From contig CAYPWJ010000006.1 in assembly GCA_964414415.1 (NCBI GenBank), positions 1-64,000 of the forward strand: a stretch of DNA of 64,000 bases, written 5' to 3'. Both the position numbers and the translations under genes were made by a program. Below the pieces are notes generated by a model. It was not told the DNA's origin, did no database searches, and was given only the letters and a program-made list of their open reading frames with translations. The stretch comes from CAZESS01 sp964414415 (GTDB taxonomy: Archaea; Thermoplasmatota; E2; UBA202; DSCA01). Shown here one piece after another: positions 16,894-26,808 of the stretch; position 1 is the stretch's first letter, and each line of letters begins with the position of its first letter.

Positions 16894-19166
16894 ATGAGAG
16901 ACATGAAAAAATCAATGGCTGTGCTTGTCGTCGCGCTCTTCACGGCCAGCGCGCTGAGCGGCTGCCTGACTGCGGAGCGAGAGATGCAGGTCATCAGCAT
17001 TCCTGCTGTAGCAGCGTCGGATGGCAGCGACCCGCAGACCGCCATCGCCGCGCTGTACAGTCAGCGTGGCACCGTCATCAACGCCTCGGCGCCCAGCTAC
17101 CAGCTGCCGCTCGACCTCGACAGAATCGAGAACCGCGAGCGGGTGACCGAGGCGTTGGGCCTCACCGACGGGCAGCGGGCGATGCTGCAACAGAACGGCT
17201 TCGTCGTCGTTGATGGCGGTGCCGTCAGCGATCCAAGCGTTGCCTACCGCCAGGTGCAACGCGCCGGCCTGCCCATCTTTGTCACCAGCGACAGCCTGCT
17301 CCACCTCTACCACGTGCAGTTCAGCCAGCTGCTCAAAGGGATAGAGGAGGAACAGTTTTACGACGGCATTCGCAACCTCAGCCTGGCGATGGCCAACCGG
17401 GCGAAAGCGCAGTACCGCGCGTTCGATAACGCCACGCTGAAGGAAGCAGCGCGGTGCAACCTCGCTTTTTTCACCGTCGCCGCGCGACTGCTGGATGCAG
17501 GAGAGGTGCCGTCATCCGTGGCGGACATGGTCGCGTCGGAGCTCGACAGCATCGCCGCCCATGACGGCTATCACGAGAGCGCCATCTTCGGCTACCGGGA
17601 GGACTACTCGCAATATGTCCCACGGGGGCATTACACTGCATCGCCGGAGCTGCAACGCTATTTCCGGGCCTTGATGTGGTACGGTCGGATGGCGTTCCTG
17701 CTGAAGGGCGGCAGCCCGCACGGCCCGGCACAGCCTTACCTGGTGTCGGAGCGCAACGCGACGATTGCGACGGTGCAGGCCTCGCTCATCGCCAGTGGGC
17801 TTCCCAGCGTTACAGTGAACAACGAGACGGGCTGGGACGTCTGGCAGCGCATCTACGCCGTCACGTCGTTTTTCGTCGGCACCGCCGATGATTTGACGCC
17901 GCGTGACTACCTCGGCTGCCTCACTGAGACCTATGGCGATACGTTCAACGCCTCGATGCTGGCCAACGCCTCCATGATGCAGCAGCTCAAGGGATGTCTT
18001 GCCCGGCTGCCTGGCCCCGTATCTACGGCGGAACGGGAGAGTGCAGCATAGCTCCGCCGTTCACCAGGGAGAAGCTCGATGGGGTGCTCGCGAAGACAGC
18101 CGGGCTGCGCTTCATGGGGCAGCGCTTCGTCCCGGACAGCTACATGTTCCAGCAGCTGGTCTCCCCCGAGGTGGGCATGTACACAGGCAGCCTCGGCGAC
18201 AACCAGGGCAGGTGGCCGTTCACCGTGGAGCGGACGCAGGCCGGGCCGGCGCGGTGTTTCCCCCGCGGACTGGACGTGATGGCCGTGCTGGGCTCACCGC
18301 GTGCCGAAACCATCCTGCGCAGCCAGGGCGACGCTGACTATGCCGCCGGCAACGCGAGCTACGACACGCAGCTTGCGATGCTCCGGGAGAGATTTGACGG
18401 ATTCAACGTCTCTGAGTGGAACCGCAACCTGTACTGGAGCTGGCTCTATGCGCTGCAGCCGCTGCTGCAGGACTACGGCGACGGCTACCCATCCTTCATG
18501 CAGACGGAGGCGTGGCGGGACAAGCAGCTCAACGCCGCCCTGGGCTCCTGGACGCAGCTCCGGCATGACACCATTCTCTATGCAAAGCAGAGCAACACCG
18601 TCATTGTGACAAGTAGGCCGTCGGCGGAGGGCTACGTGGAGCCCGTCCCGCGGCTCTACGCGCGACTGCAGTCGCTGGTCAACATGACCCGGCAGGGCCT
18701 CGCCTCCTTTGACCTCCTAGACAATCAGAGCGAAGCACGGCTTGACGCGCTCCATCGGATGCTCGGTCGGCTGTTCGACATTGCAAGGAAGGAGCTTGAG
18801 GGAACGTCGTTTGACAGCGCGGAGAAACAATTCCTCGGCTCGTTCGTGCGTTCGCTCAACCAGTCGATGGAGGGCGTCAACGAGCGAGGTCGCCGGATGC
18901 CGATGGTGGCCGACGTGCACACCGACGGCAACACCGGGCAGTGCCTCGAGGAGGCCGTCGGCTACGCCGACCTCGCCGTCGTGGCGTACACGCTCCCGGA
19001 TGGCACCGTGATGGCGGGTGCAGGCCCGACCTATAGCTACTACGAGTTCAAGCAACCGATAAGCCAGCGGCTCACCGATGAGGGCTGGATGGATATGCTG
19101 GAGGACCCGCCGGCGCGGCCCGAATGGACGACGAGCTTTACATCCAAAAAAATGCCGGTGCCGTAG
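16894..19166 (+). pseudogene. DUF3160 lipoprotein split by a frameshift
   Basis: Two overlapping frames (16894-18051 and from about 17994 to 19166) together encode one DUF3160 protein of about 757 residues. The N-terminus is a signal peptide with lipobox LSGC. The first part has VTSDSLLHLYHVQFSQ and the second ends with DUF3160-type ADVHTDGNTGQCLEE and a TYSYYEF motif. The break lies at the CCCC run at 18015-18018: one extra C would join LARLPGP directly to RIYGGTGEC. It may be a real one-base deletion, a homopolymer sequencing error or programmed slippage. Family function is unknown. A TATA box at 16862-16871 sits 27 nt before the start. Confidence 0.8.
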
Positions 19167-19171
19167 CGGGG

Positions 19172-19594
19172 CTACGCCACGATCTGCTGGATTTTTTGGG
19201 AGAACAGATCGAATCCGATGTTCCGGGGAAAGACCTGCAGGGCTCCTGTCTCTTTGAGGCGGTCGCCCCAGTCCATGTCGGCGAATGCGGTGAAACCGAC
19301 GATGTCCGCATCGGGATTGATGGCAAGTATCCGTTCCGCAGTCTGGACGCCGTCCATCTCGTCGCCGTCCATCTGCCGCATCAGATCGGCATCGTTTTTG
19401 GTCCCCGAGAGATTGAGATCCATGACCACGACGTCGGGTTGCTGGCCCTGCTCCGTCAGCGTTCTGTAGAGCTGCACGGCTTCCTCGCCTACGTATGCCG
19501 CATGGATATCGAAATGATCCGGGAGATACGTCCTGATGAGATGCTGTATCTCCGGATCGTCGTCGACCACGAGCGCGTGTTTTCGGCGCGTCAT
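19172..19594 (-). CDS. Stand-alone receiver-domain protein with loop insertion
   Basis: A 140-residue single response-regulator receiver domain with no output domain. The acidic cluster D11-D13, phospho-acceptor D59 (VVMDLNLSG) and T102 (GFTA) are present. Compared with CheY-like domains, about 15 residues are inserted between the DLNLSG loop and the MDG helix start, and the usual active-site Lys appears to be Arg124 (VFPRN). It shares a DMDWGDRL motif and both oddities with the receiver at 52131-52571. GGAGG lies just before the ATG and a TATA box (TTTAAATG) about 35 nt upstream. No kinase gene is adjacent, so it is an orphan that may work with the kinases at 52.5-56.8 kb. Confidence 0.85.
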   Translation of the reverse strand: MTRRKHALVVDDDPEIQHLIRTYLPDHFDIHAAYVGEEAVQLYRTLTEQGQQPDVVVMDLNLSGTKNDADLMRQMDGDEMDGVQTAERILAINPDADIVGFTAFADMDWGDRLKETGALQVFPRNIGFDLFSQKIQQIVA

Positions 19595-19708
19595 ATGCCT
19601 CCGGCTCCACTAACAGCGCGCCGCATTTAAACCTTTCTTTAAAAGAGGTTCACCTCATATCGTTCGCAGGTGGTTTATAAATCGTTATGGGTGCACCAGC
19701 CATTCCGG

Positions 19709-20962
19709 TTAGACCGGCAGCGTCGTCGTCCCCCGCGGGATGACGAGCACCGATGCGTCGCGGCCCTGGTCGGCGAGCGCCTGCTCCAGCGCCTCGTTTA
19801 TGTCGTCGTAGACCTGCATGCGGAAGACATCCCTGAGCATCTCGTGATCCATGTCGGAGACGATGTAGAAGTCAGCCTGCTCCAGCGCCGTGACGTGGTA
19901 ATACGCTTTGTGGCCGCCGGGCACGAACTCCTGGCTGAGTTCCTCCTGCATCTCCTCCCCGGTCTCGTAGCGGGCCATCCAGTCGTGATACGGCTGCGAT
20001 CCATGGCCGTCGGGGCACTGCGCCGCGAGCACGATGGCGCCGCCGGGCCTGACGACGTTGAGCGCCAGATGGATGGCCTTGTACGCCTGGTACAGGTTGA
20101 CGTCATGGGGCGCTCCATCCGCAGCAGTGACCACCACGTCAGCCTGTTGGGGCACCTCGACCTTGAACATCCGGTCGATGAGTGCTGCTCCCCTGCGCAG
20201 GACGAGGTCGAAGTCGCCTGCGTAGGCGCCAACGAGTTGATGCCCGGCGTTCTGCACGACGTTGAGGCAGAAGTCAGGCTGTGTGAGGCGTGCGGCCTCG
20301 GTCATGTTCTCGTACATCGGGTTGCCATCGAGCTTGCCGGGGCGGGCGTTGACGTCGAAAAAATTGGTGGTGTAGTTGTCCTGAATGGTCTCGTAGCTGC
20401 ACATGCCCGGGAGGATGCTCTTCCGGCCGCCGCCGTAGCCGGCAAAATAGTGAATTTCGACGTCGCCGAGCAGGACCTGGAGGTCCGCGTCGAGGAAGGC
20501 GTCGTTGACGTGGACCGGCGTGCCGCGCGAGGTGGTGCCAACCCAGGAAAAGCTGTCCTCCTTGCAGCGGTTGCTGAGGTAGGTGAGCTCGTCCGCGAGG
20601 TCTGCACCGAGCAGTTCCGTGGCTTCATCGTGCCTGACGGGGCGATGTGTCCCCGTCGCGAATATGACGGTGACGTCATCCGTGTCGACGCCCTGCCGGG
20701 TGAGCTCCGCGATGACGTGCGGCAGCATCTCCCAGGTGGGGCAGGGGCGGGTGTTGTCGTCGACGGCGATAGCCACGGTCATGCCGGGCTCCGCCAGCTT
20801 GCTCAACGGATGCGTACCCATGGGATACGAGAGCGCATGCTTGACGTATTCAGCGGGCGGCCTTTCGGGCTCCAGCTCGTTTGGATACACGACATCGACG
20901 AGGTTATCGTCGGGGATGTCCGCCTCGAGGGTATCTTTTCCATAGGGCAGGTCGACCTTCAT
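19709..20962 (-). CDS. larA: LarA-family (DUF2088) nickel-dependent racemase-like protein
   Basis: A 417-residue LarA-type enzyme. Motifs are AVDDNTRPCPTWEM near residue 68, ATGTHRPV near 103, and HYFAGYGGGRKSILPG near 175, which matches the region that carries the Lys tethering the nickel-pincer cofactor in lactate racemase. The family interconverts D/L-lactate or other 2-hydroxy acids, and the substrate here is not determined. The cofactor genes larB, larC and larE are not in the window. A TATA box at 20981-20990 gives a leaderless start. Confidence 0.85.
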   Translation of the reverse strand: MKVDLPYGKDTLEADIPDDNLVDVVYPNELEPERPPAEYVKHALSYPMGTHPLSKLAEPGMTVAIAVDDNTRPCPTWEMLPHVIAELTRQGVDTDDVTVIFATGTHRPVRHDEATELLGADLADELTYLSNRCKEDSFSWVGTTSRGTPVHVNDAFLDADLQVLLGDVEIHYFAGYGGGRKSILPGMCSYETIQDNYTTNFFDVNARPGKLDGNPMYENMTEAARLTQPDFCLNVVQNAGHQLVGAYAGDFDLVLRRGAALIDRMFKVEVPQQADVVVTAADGAPHDVNLYQAYKAIHLALNVVRPGGAIVLAAQCPDGHGSQPYHDWMARYETGEEMQEELSQEFVPGGHKAYYHVTALEQADFYIVSDMDHEMLRDVFRMQVYDDINEALEQALADQGRDASVLVIPRGTTTLPV

Positions 20963-21013
20963 GGATGGATATGCCGGGCTGTCTATAAGAAAGTTTTTCC
21001 AGTGCGGCCCGTG

Positions 21014-23404
21014 CTACACCTTGGTGACCGCCACGACGCGGTCCTCCCCCTCGAGGTTCATGAGGGTGACGCCCATGGTGTTGCGTCCCTGGCGGCTGAT
21101 GTCCCGGGCAGGGATACGGACCATCATGCCCTCCCGGCTGGACAGCATCAGCTCGTCGTCGTCGGTGACCTCCCTGATAGCGGCAACGCTGCCGTTCCGA
21201 TCGTTGGTGATGATGGTACGGACGCCCTTGACACCCCTGTTGGTCACGCGGTATCGCTCCAGCGGCGTCCGCTTTCCGTAGCCGTGCTCCGTCACCGTGA
21301 GAATGTCGTTCCCCGACGCGACCTCCATGTCGACGACCCTGTCGCCGTCGTCGAGGCGCATACCGATGACACCGGCGGTCACGCGGCCCATCGCCCTGAC
21401 CTCCTGCTCGTCGAACACGGCGGCGTTACCCGAGGCCGATGCGATCACCACCTTTTCGCCGCCCTGCAGACGCTTCACCGCCATGAGCTCGTCGCCCTCG
21501 TTGAGCTTGATGGCGCGGATGCCCGTCGAGAGGATGTTCTGATAGCGCGACAGCTTGGTCTTCTTGACGCGGCCGCTACGGGTGCAGAACAGGAGCGCTC
21601 CCTCCGAGAAGTCACTGACAGACAGGATAGCCCTGATGTCACCTTCGATGGGGATGACGTTGACGACGGCTCTGCCCTTGGAGTAGCGTCCCCCGGCGGG
21701 TATCTTGTAGCCCTTGACCTCGTAGACCTTTCCCCTGTCGGAAAAGACGAGCACGTGGTCATGCGTCGACGAGATGAGCACCTCGCTGATCGCGTCGTTC
21801 TCCTTCATCTTCATGCCGACGAGCCCCTTGCCACCGCGGTGCTGCGACCGGTATTCGTCGAGCGGCAACCGCTTGACGTAGCCCCGACTCGTGACCATGA
21901 TGACGACGTCCTCCTCGGGGATGAGATCCTCAGCCTCCATCTCGACGGCCGCCTCGACGATCTCAGTGCGGCGTTCGTCGCCGTAGCGGTCGCGGAGCTG
22001 CTTGAGCTCCTCCCGGATGATGCGGTCTATCTCTGCAGGGCTGGACAGGATTTTTTTCAGCGCCGCAATCTCTTTTTCCTTCGCTTTGCGTTCATGGCGG
22101 AGCGACTTCGTCTCCATCGACGTCAGCGACTGCAGCCGCATCGACAGGATCTCCTTGACCTGTGCCTCCGACAGCTCGTATGTATCCTGCAGCACCTGGC
22201 CGGCCGCCGACGCATCTTCAGATGAACGGATGCGGTCGATGACGTCGTCGATGTTGTCGAGCGCTATGATGAGCCCGTCGAGGATGTGCTTGCGTTCCTT
22301 CGCCCGATCGAGGTCATAGCGAGTCCGGCGTTCGATGATGTCCCGGCGGTGTTCGAGGTAGGCTTGCAGCAGCTCCTTCAGCGTCAGGCGCTTCGGCTGC
22401 CCGTCGACCAGCGCGATGTTGGAGATGCCGAAGGTGGTCTCAAGGCCGGTGTGCTTGAACAGCTGGTTGCGTACCACCTCGGGGATGGCATCTCGCTTGA
22501 GCTTGACGACGATGCGGATGCCGCTCCGGTCCGACTCGTCTCTGAGGTCGGAAATGCCCTCGATGCCGCCCTGCTTGACCAGCGTCGCGATTTTCTGGAG
22601 GAGCGACGACTTGTTCGTCTGATACGGGAGCTCGGTGACGATGACGCGGTCGTCCTCGAAATGCGTCCGGGCGCGCACCGTCACTTTGCCCTTGCCCGTG
22701 CGGTAGGCATCGAGGATACCCTGTCGGCCGTAGATGATGCCTGCGGTGGGAAAATCAGGGCCCTGCATATGATCCATCAACGCGGTGACCTCGATGTCCG
22801 GGTTCTCCATGTAGGCCAGCAGCGCGTCGACGACCTCGGTGAGGTTGTGCGGCGGCATGTTGGTCGCCATCCCGACGGCGATGCCGGAGGCGCCGTTGAC
22901 CAGCAGGTTGGGCAGCACCGCGGGCAGGATGACGGGCTCCTGCAGCGTGCCGTCAAAGTTATCCCGCCATGCCACCGTCTCCTTGTCGATGTCCCGGAGC
23001 ATCTCTTCGCTCAGCTGCTCCATCCGGACCTCTGTATAGCGCATCGCCGCCGCCGAGTCACCGTCGATGGAGCCGAAGTTGCCTTGGCCGTCCACGAGGG
23101 GATAGCGAAGCGAGAACTCCTGCGCCATCCGGACCATCGCGTCGTAGACCGCCTTGTCACCATGTGGATGATATTTCCCCAGCACTTCCCCGACGACGCG
23201 CGCTGATTTCCGGTGGCCCTTGCTATGCCGGAGGCCCATGTCGTCCAGCGCGTAGAGGATGCGTCGGTGCACCGGCTTGAGGCCGTCACGGACGTCAGGC
23301 AGCGCCCGGCCGACGATGACGCTCATCGAGTAGTCCATGTAGGACTGCCGCATCTCCCGCTCGATGGGCAGCGGCACGACGGTGCTGTCCTCGTCAGATG
23401 TCAA
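21014..23404 (-). CDS. gyrA: DNA gyrase subunit A
   Basis: DNA cleavage and wrapping subunit of gyrase, introducing negative supercoils. The 796-residue protein has the bacterial-type N-terminus (SYMDYSMSVIVGRALPDVRDG), the catalytic Tyr at position 123 in AAMRYTEVRM, a coiled-coil tower region and a C-terminal beta-pinwheel with repeated GxGK/GGKG-like blades, including the GyrA-box-like stretch HRGGKGLVG. Gyrase in euryarchaea derives from an old bacterial transfer. The start overlaps the end of gyrB by 11 nt. Confidence 0.97.
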   Translation of the reverse strand: MTSDEDSTVVPLPIEREMRQSYMDYSMSVIVGRALPDVRDGLKPVHRRILYALDDMGLRHSKGHRKSARVVGEVLGKYHPHGDKAVYDAMVRMAQEFSLRYPLVDGQGNFGSIDGDSAAAMRYTEVRMEQLSEEMLRDIDKETVAWRDNFDGTLQEPVILPAVLPNLLVNGASGIAVGMATNMPPHNLTEVVDALLAYMENPDIEVTALMDHMQGPDFPTAGIIYGRQGILDAYRTGKGKVTVRARTHFEDDRVIVTELPYQTNKSSLLQKIATLVKQGGIEGISDLRDESDRSGIRIVVKLKRDAIPEVVRNQLFKHTGLETTFGISNIALVDGQPKRLTLKELLQAYLEHRRDIIERRTRYDLDRAKERKHILDGLIIALDNIDDVIDRIRSSEDASAAGQVLQDTYELSEAQVKEILSMRLQSLTSMETKSLRHERKAKEKEIAALKKILSSPAEIDRIIREELKQLRDRYGDERRTEIVEAAVEMEAEDLIPEEDVVIMVTSRGYVKRLPLDEYRSQHRGGKGLVGMKMKENDAISEVLISSTHDHVLVFSDRGKVYEVKGYKIPAGGRYSKGRAVVNVIPIEGDIRAILSVSDFSEGALLFCTRSGRVKKTKLSRYQNILSTGIRAIKLNEGDELMAVKRLQGGEKVVIASASGNAAVFDEQEVRAMGRVTAGVIGMRLDDGDRVVDMEVASGNDILTVTEHGYGKRTPLERYRVTNRGVKGVRTIITNDRNGSVAAIREVTDDDELMLSSREGMMVRIPARDISRQGRNTMGVTLMNLEGEDRVVAVTKV

Positions 23405-25277
23405 GATTGGCCACCTCCTGCGCGTGCTGCTGGATGAACTGGCGGCGGGGCGCCACCTGGTCGCCCATGAGGATGGTGAAGAGCTCGTCCGCTCTGACGG
23501 CGTCCTCGACGGTCACGCGCTTCAGGATGCGCCGCTCGGGGTTCATGGTGGTCTTCCAGAGCTGATCAGGGTTCATCTCGCCGAGTCCCTTGTACCGCTG
23601 GATGGATGCATTTTTGGCTGCCATCTCCCGTTTTTCCGCCTCGGTGTAGGCATACTGCACGCTGCGTCCCTTCTTGATGCGGTAGAGCGGCGGCTGGGCG
23701 ATGTAGACGTAGCCCTTGTCGATGAGATCCGGCATGTACCGGAAGAAAAACGTAAGCAGCAGCGTCCGGATGTGGGCGCCGTCGACATCCGCGTCGGTCA
23801 TGATGACGATCTTGTGATAGTTGGCCTGTTCGATGTCGAACTCGTCGCCGACGCCCGTGCCGATGGTCGAGATGATCGCCTTTATCTCGTCGTTCTCCAG
23901 CATCCGGTCGAACCGCGCCTTCTCGACGTTCAAGATCTTTCCCTTCAGCGGGAGGATGGCCTGGAACTCGCGTTCGCGGCCCTGCTTGGCGGAGCCGCCA
24001 GCGGAGTCGCCCTCCACCAAGAAGAGCTCACACTGCTTCGGGTCTGCAGAGGAGCAGTCAGCGAGCTTGCCGGGAAGCGACGATGACTCCAGGTAGCTTT
24101 TTTTGCGCGTCAGCTCCCGGGCCTTACGGGCCGCCTGCCGGGCGCGCTGCGCCTCCAGTGCCTTGTCGATGATGGTCTTCGCCACGGAGGGGTTTTCCTC
24201 CAGCGTGGTGGACAGCCGGTCGTTGACCAGGCCCTCCACCAGGCCCTTTATCTCGGAGTTGCCGAGCCTGGTCTTGGTCTGCCCCTCAAACTGGGGGTCG
24301 GGAACCTTGCAGGAGAGGATGGCGGTGATGCTCTCACGGACGTCCTCGCCGCTGAGCCGCTGGTCGTCCTTCTTGAAGATGTCGTTCTGCTCCGCGTAGG
24401 CGTTGATGGTGCGTGTCAGCGCTGCCTTGAAACCCGAGAGATGCGTCCCGCCCTCGTGTGTATTGATGTTGTTGACAAATGAAAAGATGTTTTCAGTGTA
24501 GCCTGCCGTGTATTGAATCGCGACCTCGACGACGACGCCGTTCCGTGTTTCCTCGAAGTAGATAGGCTCCTCATGCAGCGGCTGCTTGTTCCTATTGATA
24601 TATTGGACGAACTCGGCGATGCCGCCCTCATACTCGAATTCACGTGCCTCGCCGCTGCGTTCATCCCGGAACGTGATGTGGAGACCCTTGTTCAAGAAGG
24701 CGATCTCCTGCAGGCGGTCGCGCAGATGGTCGCCGTCGAAGTCAACCTGGCCGAATATGCCCGGGTCGGGCTTAAAGGTGACGGTGGTGCCGGTACCCTC
24801 AGCAGCGCCGCGCTCCTCAAGCGGCCCTGTCGGGATGCCGCGCTCGTATCGCTGGACGTAGCGCGTGTCGTTGCGATGGACCTCGACCTCCAGCCATTCG
24901 GAGAGCGCGTTGACGACGGAGACGCCGACGCCGTGGAGACCGCCGGACATGGTGTAGGCGCTCTTGTCGAACTTGCCGCCTGCATGGAGGCGGGTCATGA
25001 CGACCTCGACGCCGGGCTGGTCGTAGTCCTCATGCAGGCTGACGGGGATGCCGCGGCCGTCGTCGGCGACGGTGACGCTGCCGTCCTCGTTGATGGAGAC
25101 GTCAATGTGGTCGCAGTAGCCGGACAGCGCCTCATCGACGGCGTTGTCGATGACCTCCTCCACCAGGTGATGGACGCCACGCTCGTCGGTTGAGCCGATG
25201 TACATGGCCGGGCGGAGGCGGACGCCTTCGAGGCCCTCCAGCACCCGTATCTGGTCTGTCTCGTAGCTGTCGGTCAT
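23394..25277 (-). CDS. gyrB: DNA gyrase subunit B
   Basis: ATPase subunit of gyrase, 627 residues. It has the GHKL ATP site (EVIDNAVDEALSG, then DDGRGIPV and GGLHGVGVSVVNALS), a transducer domain, and the TOPRIM motifs VEGDSAGGSAKQGR and DADVDGAH. Its length corresponds to the short GyrB form without the insertion found in enterobacteria. It is the first gene of the gyrB-gyrA operon. A TATA box at 25304-25315 predicts a leader of about 7-8 nt bearing GAGGG. Confidence 0.97.
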   Translation of the reverse strand: MTDSYETDQIRVLEGLEGVRLRPAMYIGSTDERGVHHLVEEVIDNAVDEALSGYCDHIDVSINEDGSVTVADDGRGIPVSLHEDYDQPGVEVVMTRLHAGGKFDKSAYTMSGGLHGVGVSVVNALSEWLEVEVHRNDTRYVQRYERGIPTGPLEERGAAEGTGTTVTFKPDPGIFGQVDFDGDHLRDRLQEIAFLNKGLHITFRDERSGEAREFEYEGGIAEFVQYINRNKQPLHEEPIYFEETRNGVVVEVAIQYTAGYTENIFSFVNNINTHEGGTHLSGFKAALTRTINAYAEQNDIFKKDDQRLSGEDVRESITAILSCKVPDPQFEGQTKTRLGNSEIKGLVEGLVNDRLSTTLEENPSVAKTIIDKALEAQRARQAARKARELTRKKSYLESSSLPGKLADCSSADPKQCELFLVEGDSAGGSAKQGREREFQAILPLKGKILNVEKARFDRMLENDEIKAIISTIGTGVGDEFDIEQANYHKIVIMTDADVDGAHIRTLLLTFFFRYMPDLIDKGYVYIAQPPLYRIKKGRSVQYAYTEAEKREMAAKNASIQRYKGLGEMNPDQLWKTTMNPERRILKRVTVEDAVRADELFTILMGDQVAPRRQFIQQHAQEVANLDI

Positions 25278-25369
25278 ACACCCTCGCTGTTTGAAACAGG
25301 TATCCTATAAAATATGTTTGCTGTCGCTCGCATGTCACTGCCTGCTCGCGGGCACCACCGCCGGCGTGG

Positions 25370-25636
25370 CTACTTGCTGAAAATACCTTTTTTCTCGGGC
25401 TTGGCCTCGTGGCCGTGTTCCCCAGACTCCATCTTGTTCCAGCAGGCCTCGCAGTAGAGCTCGCCGCAGAGCGGGCACTCGTAGACCATGCCGTTGTAGC
25501 CGGGGTTGAGCATGTTTTTCCCGCAGCCGGCGCACGACGCCTCCTCGCTGTATTTGTCCTGGCAGCGACCGCAGACCTGGACGTCAGGGGTGAGGATGTT
25601 CCTGATCTTGTCTTTCTTTATACCCTCTTCCTGCAT
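25370..25636 (-). CDS. Small double zinc-ribbon protein
   Basis: An 88-residue soluble protein with two pairs of zinc-type motifs: CGRCQDKY with CAGCGKNM, and CPLCGELYCEACW. It resembles archaeal RING- or FYVE-like zinc-binding proteins, but I cannot assign a family or partner. A TATA-like CGTTTATATTGA lies about 33 nt before the ATG. It is probably transcribed separately from gyrB, which follows it on the same strand. Confidence 0.65.
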   Translation of the reverse strand: MQEEGIKKDKIRNILTPDVQVCGRCQDKYSEEASCAGCGKNMLNPGYNGMVYECPLCGELYCEACWNKMESGEHGHEAKPEKKGIFSK

Positions 25637-25739
25637 GCTATCACGTGTGTAGTAAATGCCCCGTCAATATAAACGTTTGTGCCGCCAGCGTTACGGGACA
25701 GCCACCTGCCGAGGCAGGGATCCGCAGGGAGACGGCATG

Positions 25740-26165
25740 TTATAGCGTGTCGGCGAACGCGTCGAGTTTGGCTTCCCAGCCCGCCGCCAGCCCTAGCGTG
25801 TCCTCGGCGACCTCTTCAACACGGAAGTCCACAGCCGCGGTCTTCTCCATCTTTTTCTTCGAGAGCATCTTTTCCATCGAGCGGAGCCAATTCCGCTTCA
25901 TGCCGTGGGTGTTGATGACGGCGTATCGTTTTCCCTCCATGCCCTTCAGCTTTTTTATGAACCGGCGGATGTTCCGCTGCACCCTGAACATCTCGGTGGG
26001 GCCGGAGAATATGTAGACATCCGATGCGGGCATCGCCGCCGGATCGAGCTCGTCGGTTTTGAATACCTGGACCTCGCCGTCTTTTTCCCGCAGCCTGTCG
26101 GCGAGGTGACCCACGAGGCGCTTGTTGTTGCCGTATCGCGACCAGTACACGATGACGTATTTCAT
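25740..26165 (-). CDS. Flavodoxin-like protein
   Basis: A 141-residue flavodoxin-fold protein. The N-terminal strand and phosphate loop MKYVIVYWSRYGNNKRL correspond to the FMN site of flavodoxins, and the SGPTEMF and NTHGM loops fit the second and third FMN contacts. The ATG at 26165 is chosen over longer in-frame starts because the fold begins there and TTTTATATGG lies 30 nt upstream. It is probably a low-potential electron carrier or a menaquinone-reductase-like domain; the partner is unknown. Confidence 0.8.
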   Translation of the reverse strand: MKYVIVYWSRYGNNKRLVGHLADRLREKDGEVQVFKTDELDPAAMPASDVYIFSGPTEMFRVQRNIRRFIKKLKGMEGKRYAVINTHGMKRNWLRSMEKMLSKKKMEKTAAVDFRVEEVAEDTLGLAAGWEAKLDAFADTL

Positions 26166-26281
26166 CACATCACCACCGGACATCCAGTCCCCATATAAAA
26201 AGCCGCCTATGCGAGATCCGTCGGCAGGGAAGGCGCTATCCACCACCTGCAGGAGCTGCACAACTGGCAGCTGCTGTAGCG

Positions 26282-26770
26282 TTATTCGTCGGCCAGTGGG
26301 TGATACTGCGTGGCCTTGTAGTACTTGGAGATAAGGTTGCGGAGCGTGAGCTCCCCGCTGATGATGCCGTCTTCCACGACGGCCAGCCGGCGGATGTTAT
26401 GCCGGATCATCTTGGTTAAGGCGTCGGAGACGCTCTCGTCCGGACGGCAGGTGATGGGATGTCCGGTCATGACGTCCGCGGCGGTACCCTCGGGGTCGCG
26501 ATGGACATCCGGGACGCTGAACAGGCTGTCTTTGCTGCGGGCCGGCGCCAGCACGTGCAGGATGTCATGCCGGGTGATAACGCCGACCAGGTGCTTGCTG
26601 TCCATGTCCTCCACCACCCAGACATGGGTTTTGCCGTCCAAAATGGAAAGTACCAGGATGACGGATTCATCCTGCTCGACGAGCGGGAGATCCCAGACGC
26701 GGATATCCATGATGTCCTCGACCCGCGCGTCATAGAACTCTGCCAGGAATTCATCTTCTTTCGATTCCAT
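26282..26770 (-). CDS. CBS-domain protein
   Basis: A 162-residue protein made of two CBS motifs in tandem, which together bind adenine nucleotides. The sequence VGVITRHDILHVLA ends the first repeat and RRLAVVEDGIISGELTLRNLI the second. It has its own TATA box (GTTTAAATATGG, 26791-26802) but lies 38 nt behind a Kef-type antiporter on the same strand, so it may sense energy charge or ionic strength for that transporter. This partnership is inferred. Confidence 0.85.
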   Translation of the reverse strand: MESKEDEFLAEFYDARVEDIMDIRVWDLPLVEQDESVILVLSILDGKTHVWVVEDMDSKHLVGVITRHDILHVLAPARSKDSLFSVPDVHRDPEGTAADVMTGHPITCRPDESVSDALTKMIRHNIRRLAVVEDGIISGELTLRNLISKYYKATQYHPLADE

Positions 26771-26808
26771 TTTGGATACACATCCGGGTATCCATATTTA
26801 AACTTAAT

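Noticed and set aside
19709..20962. LarA-like gene as part of a lactate pathway with the AGPS/GlcD-like flavoprotein
   Set aside because: The genes are about 8 kb apart with unrelated genes between, and the flavoprotein has AGPS-type motifs; no direct link can be supported.
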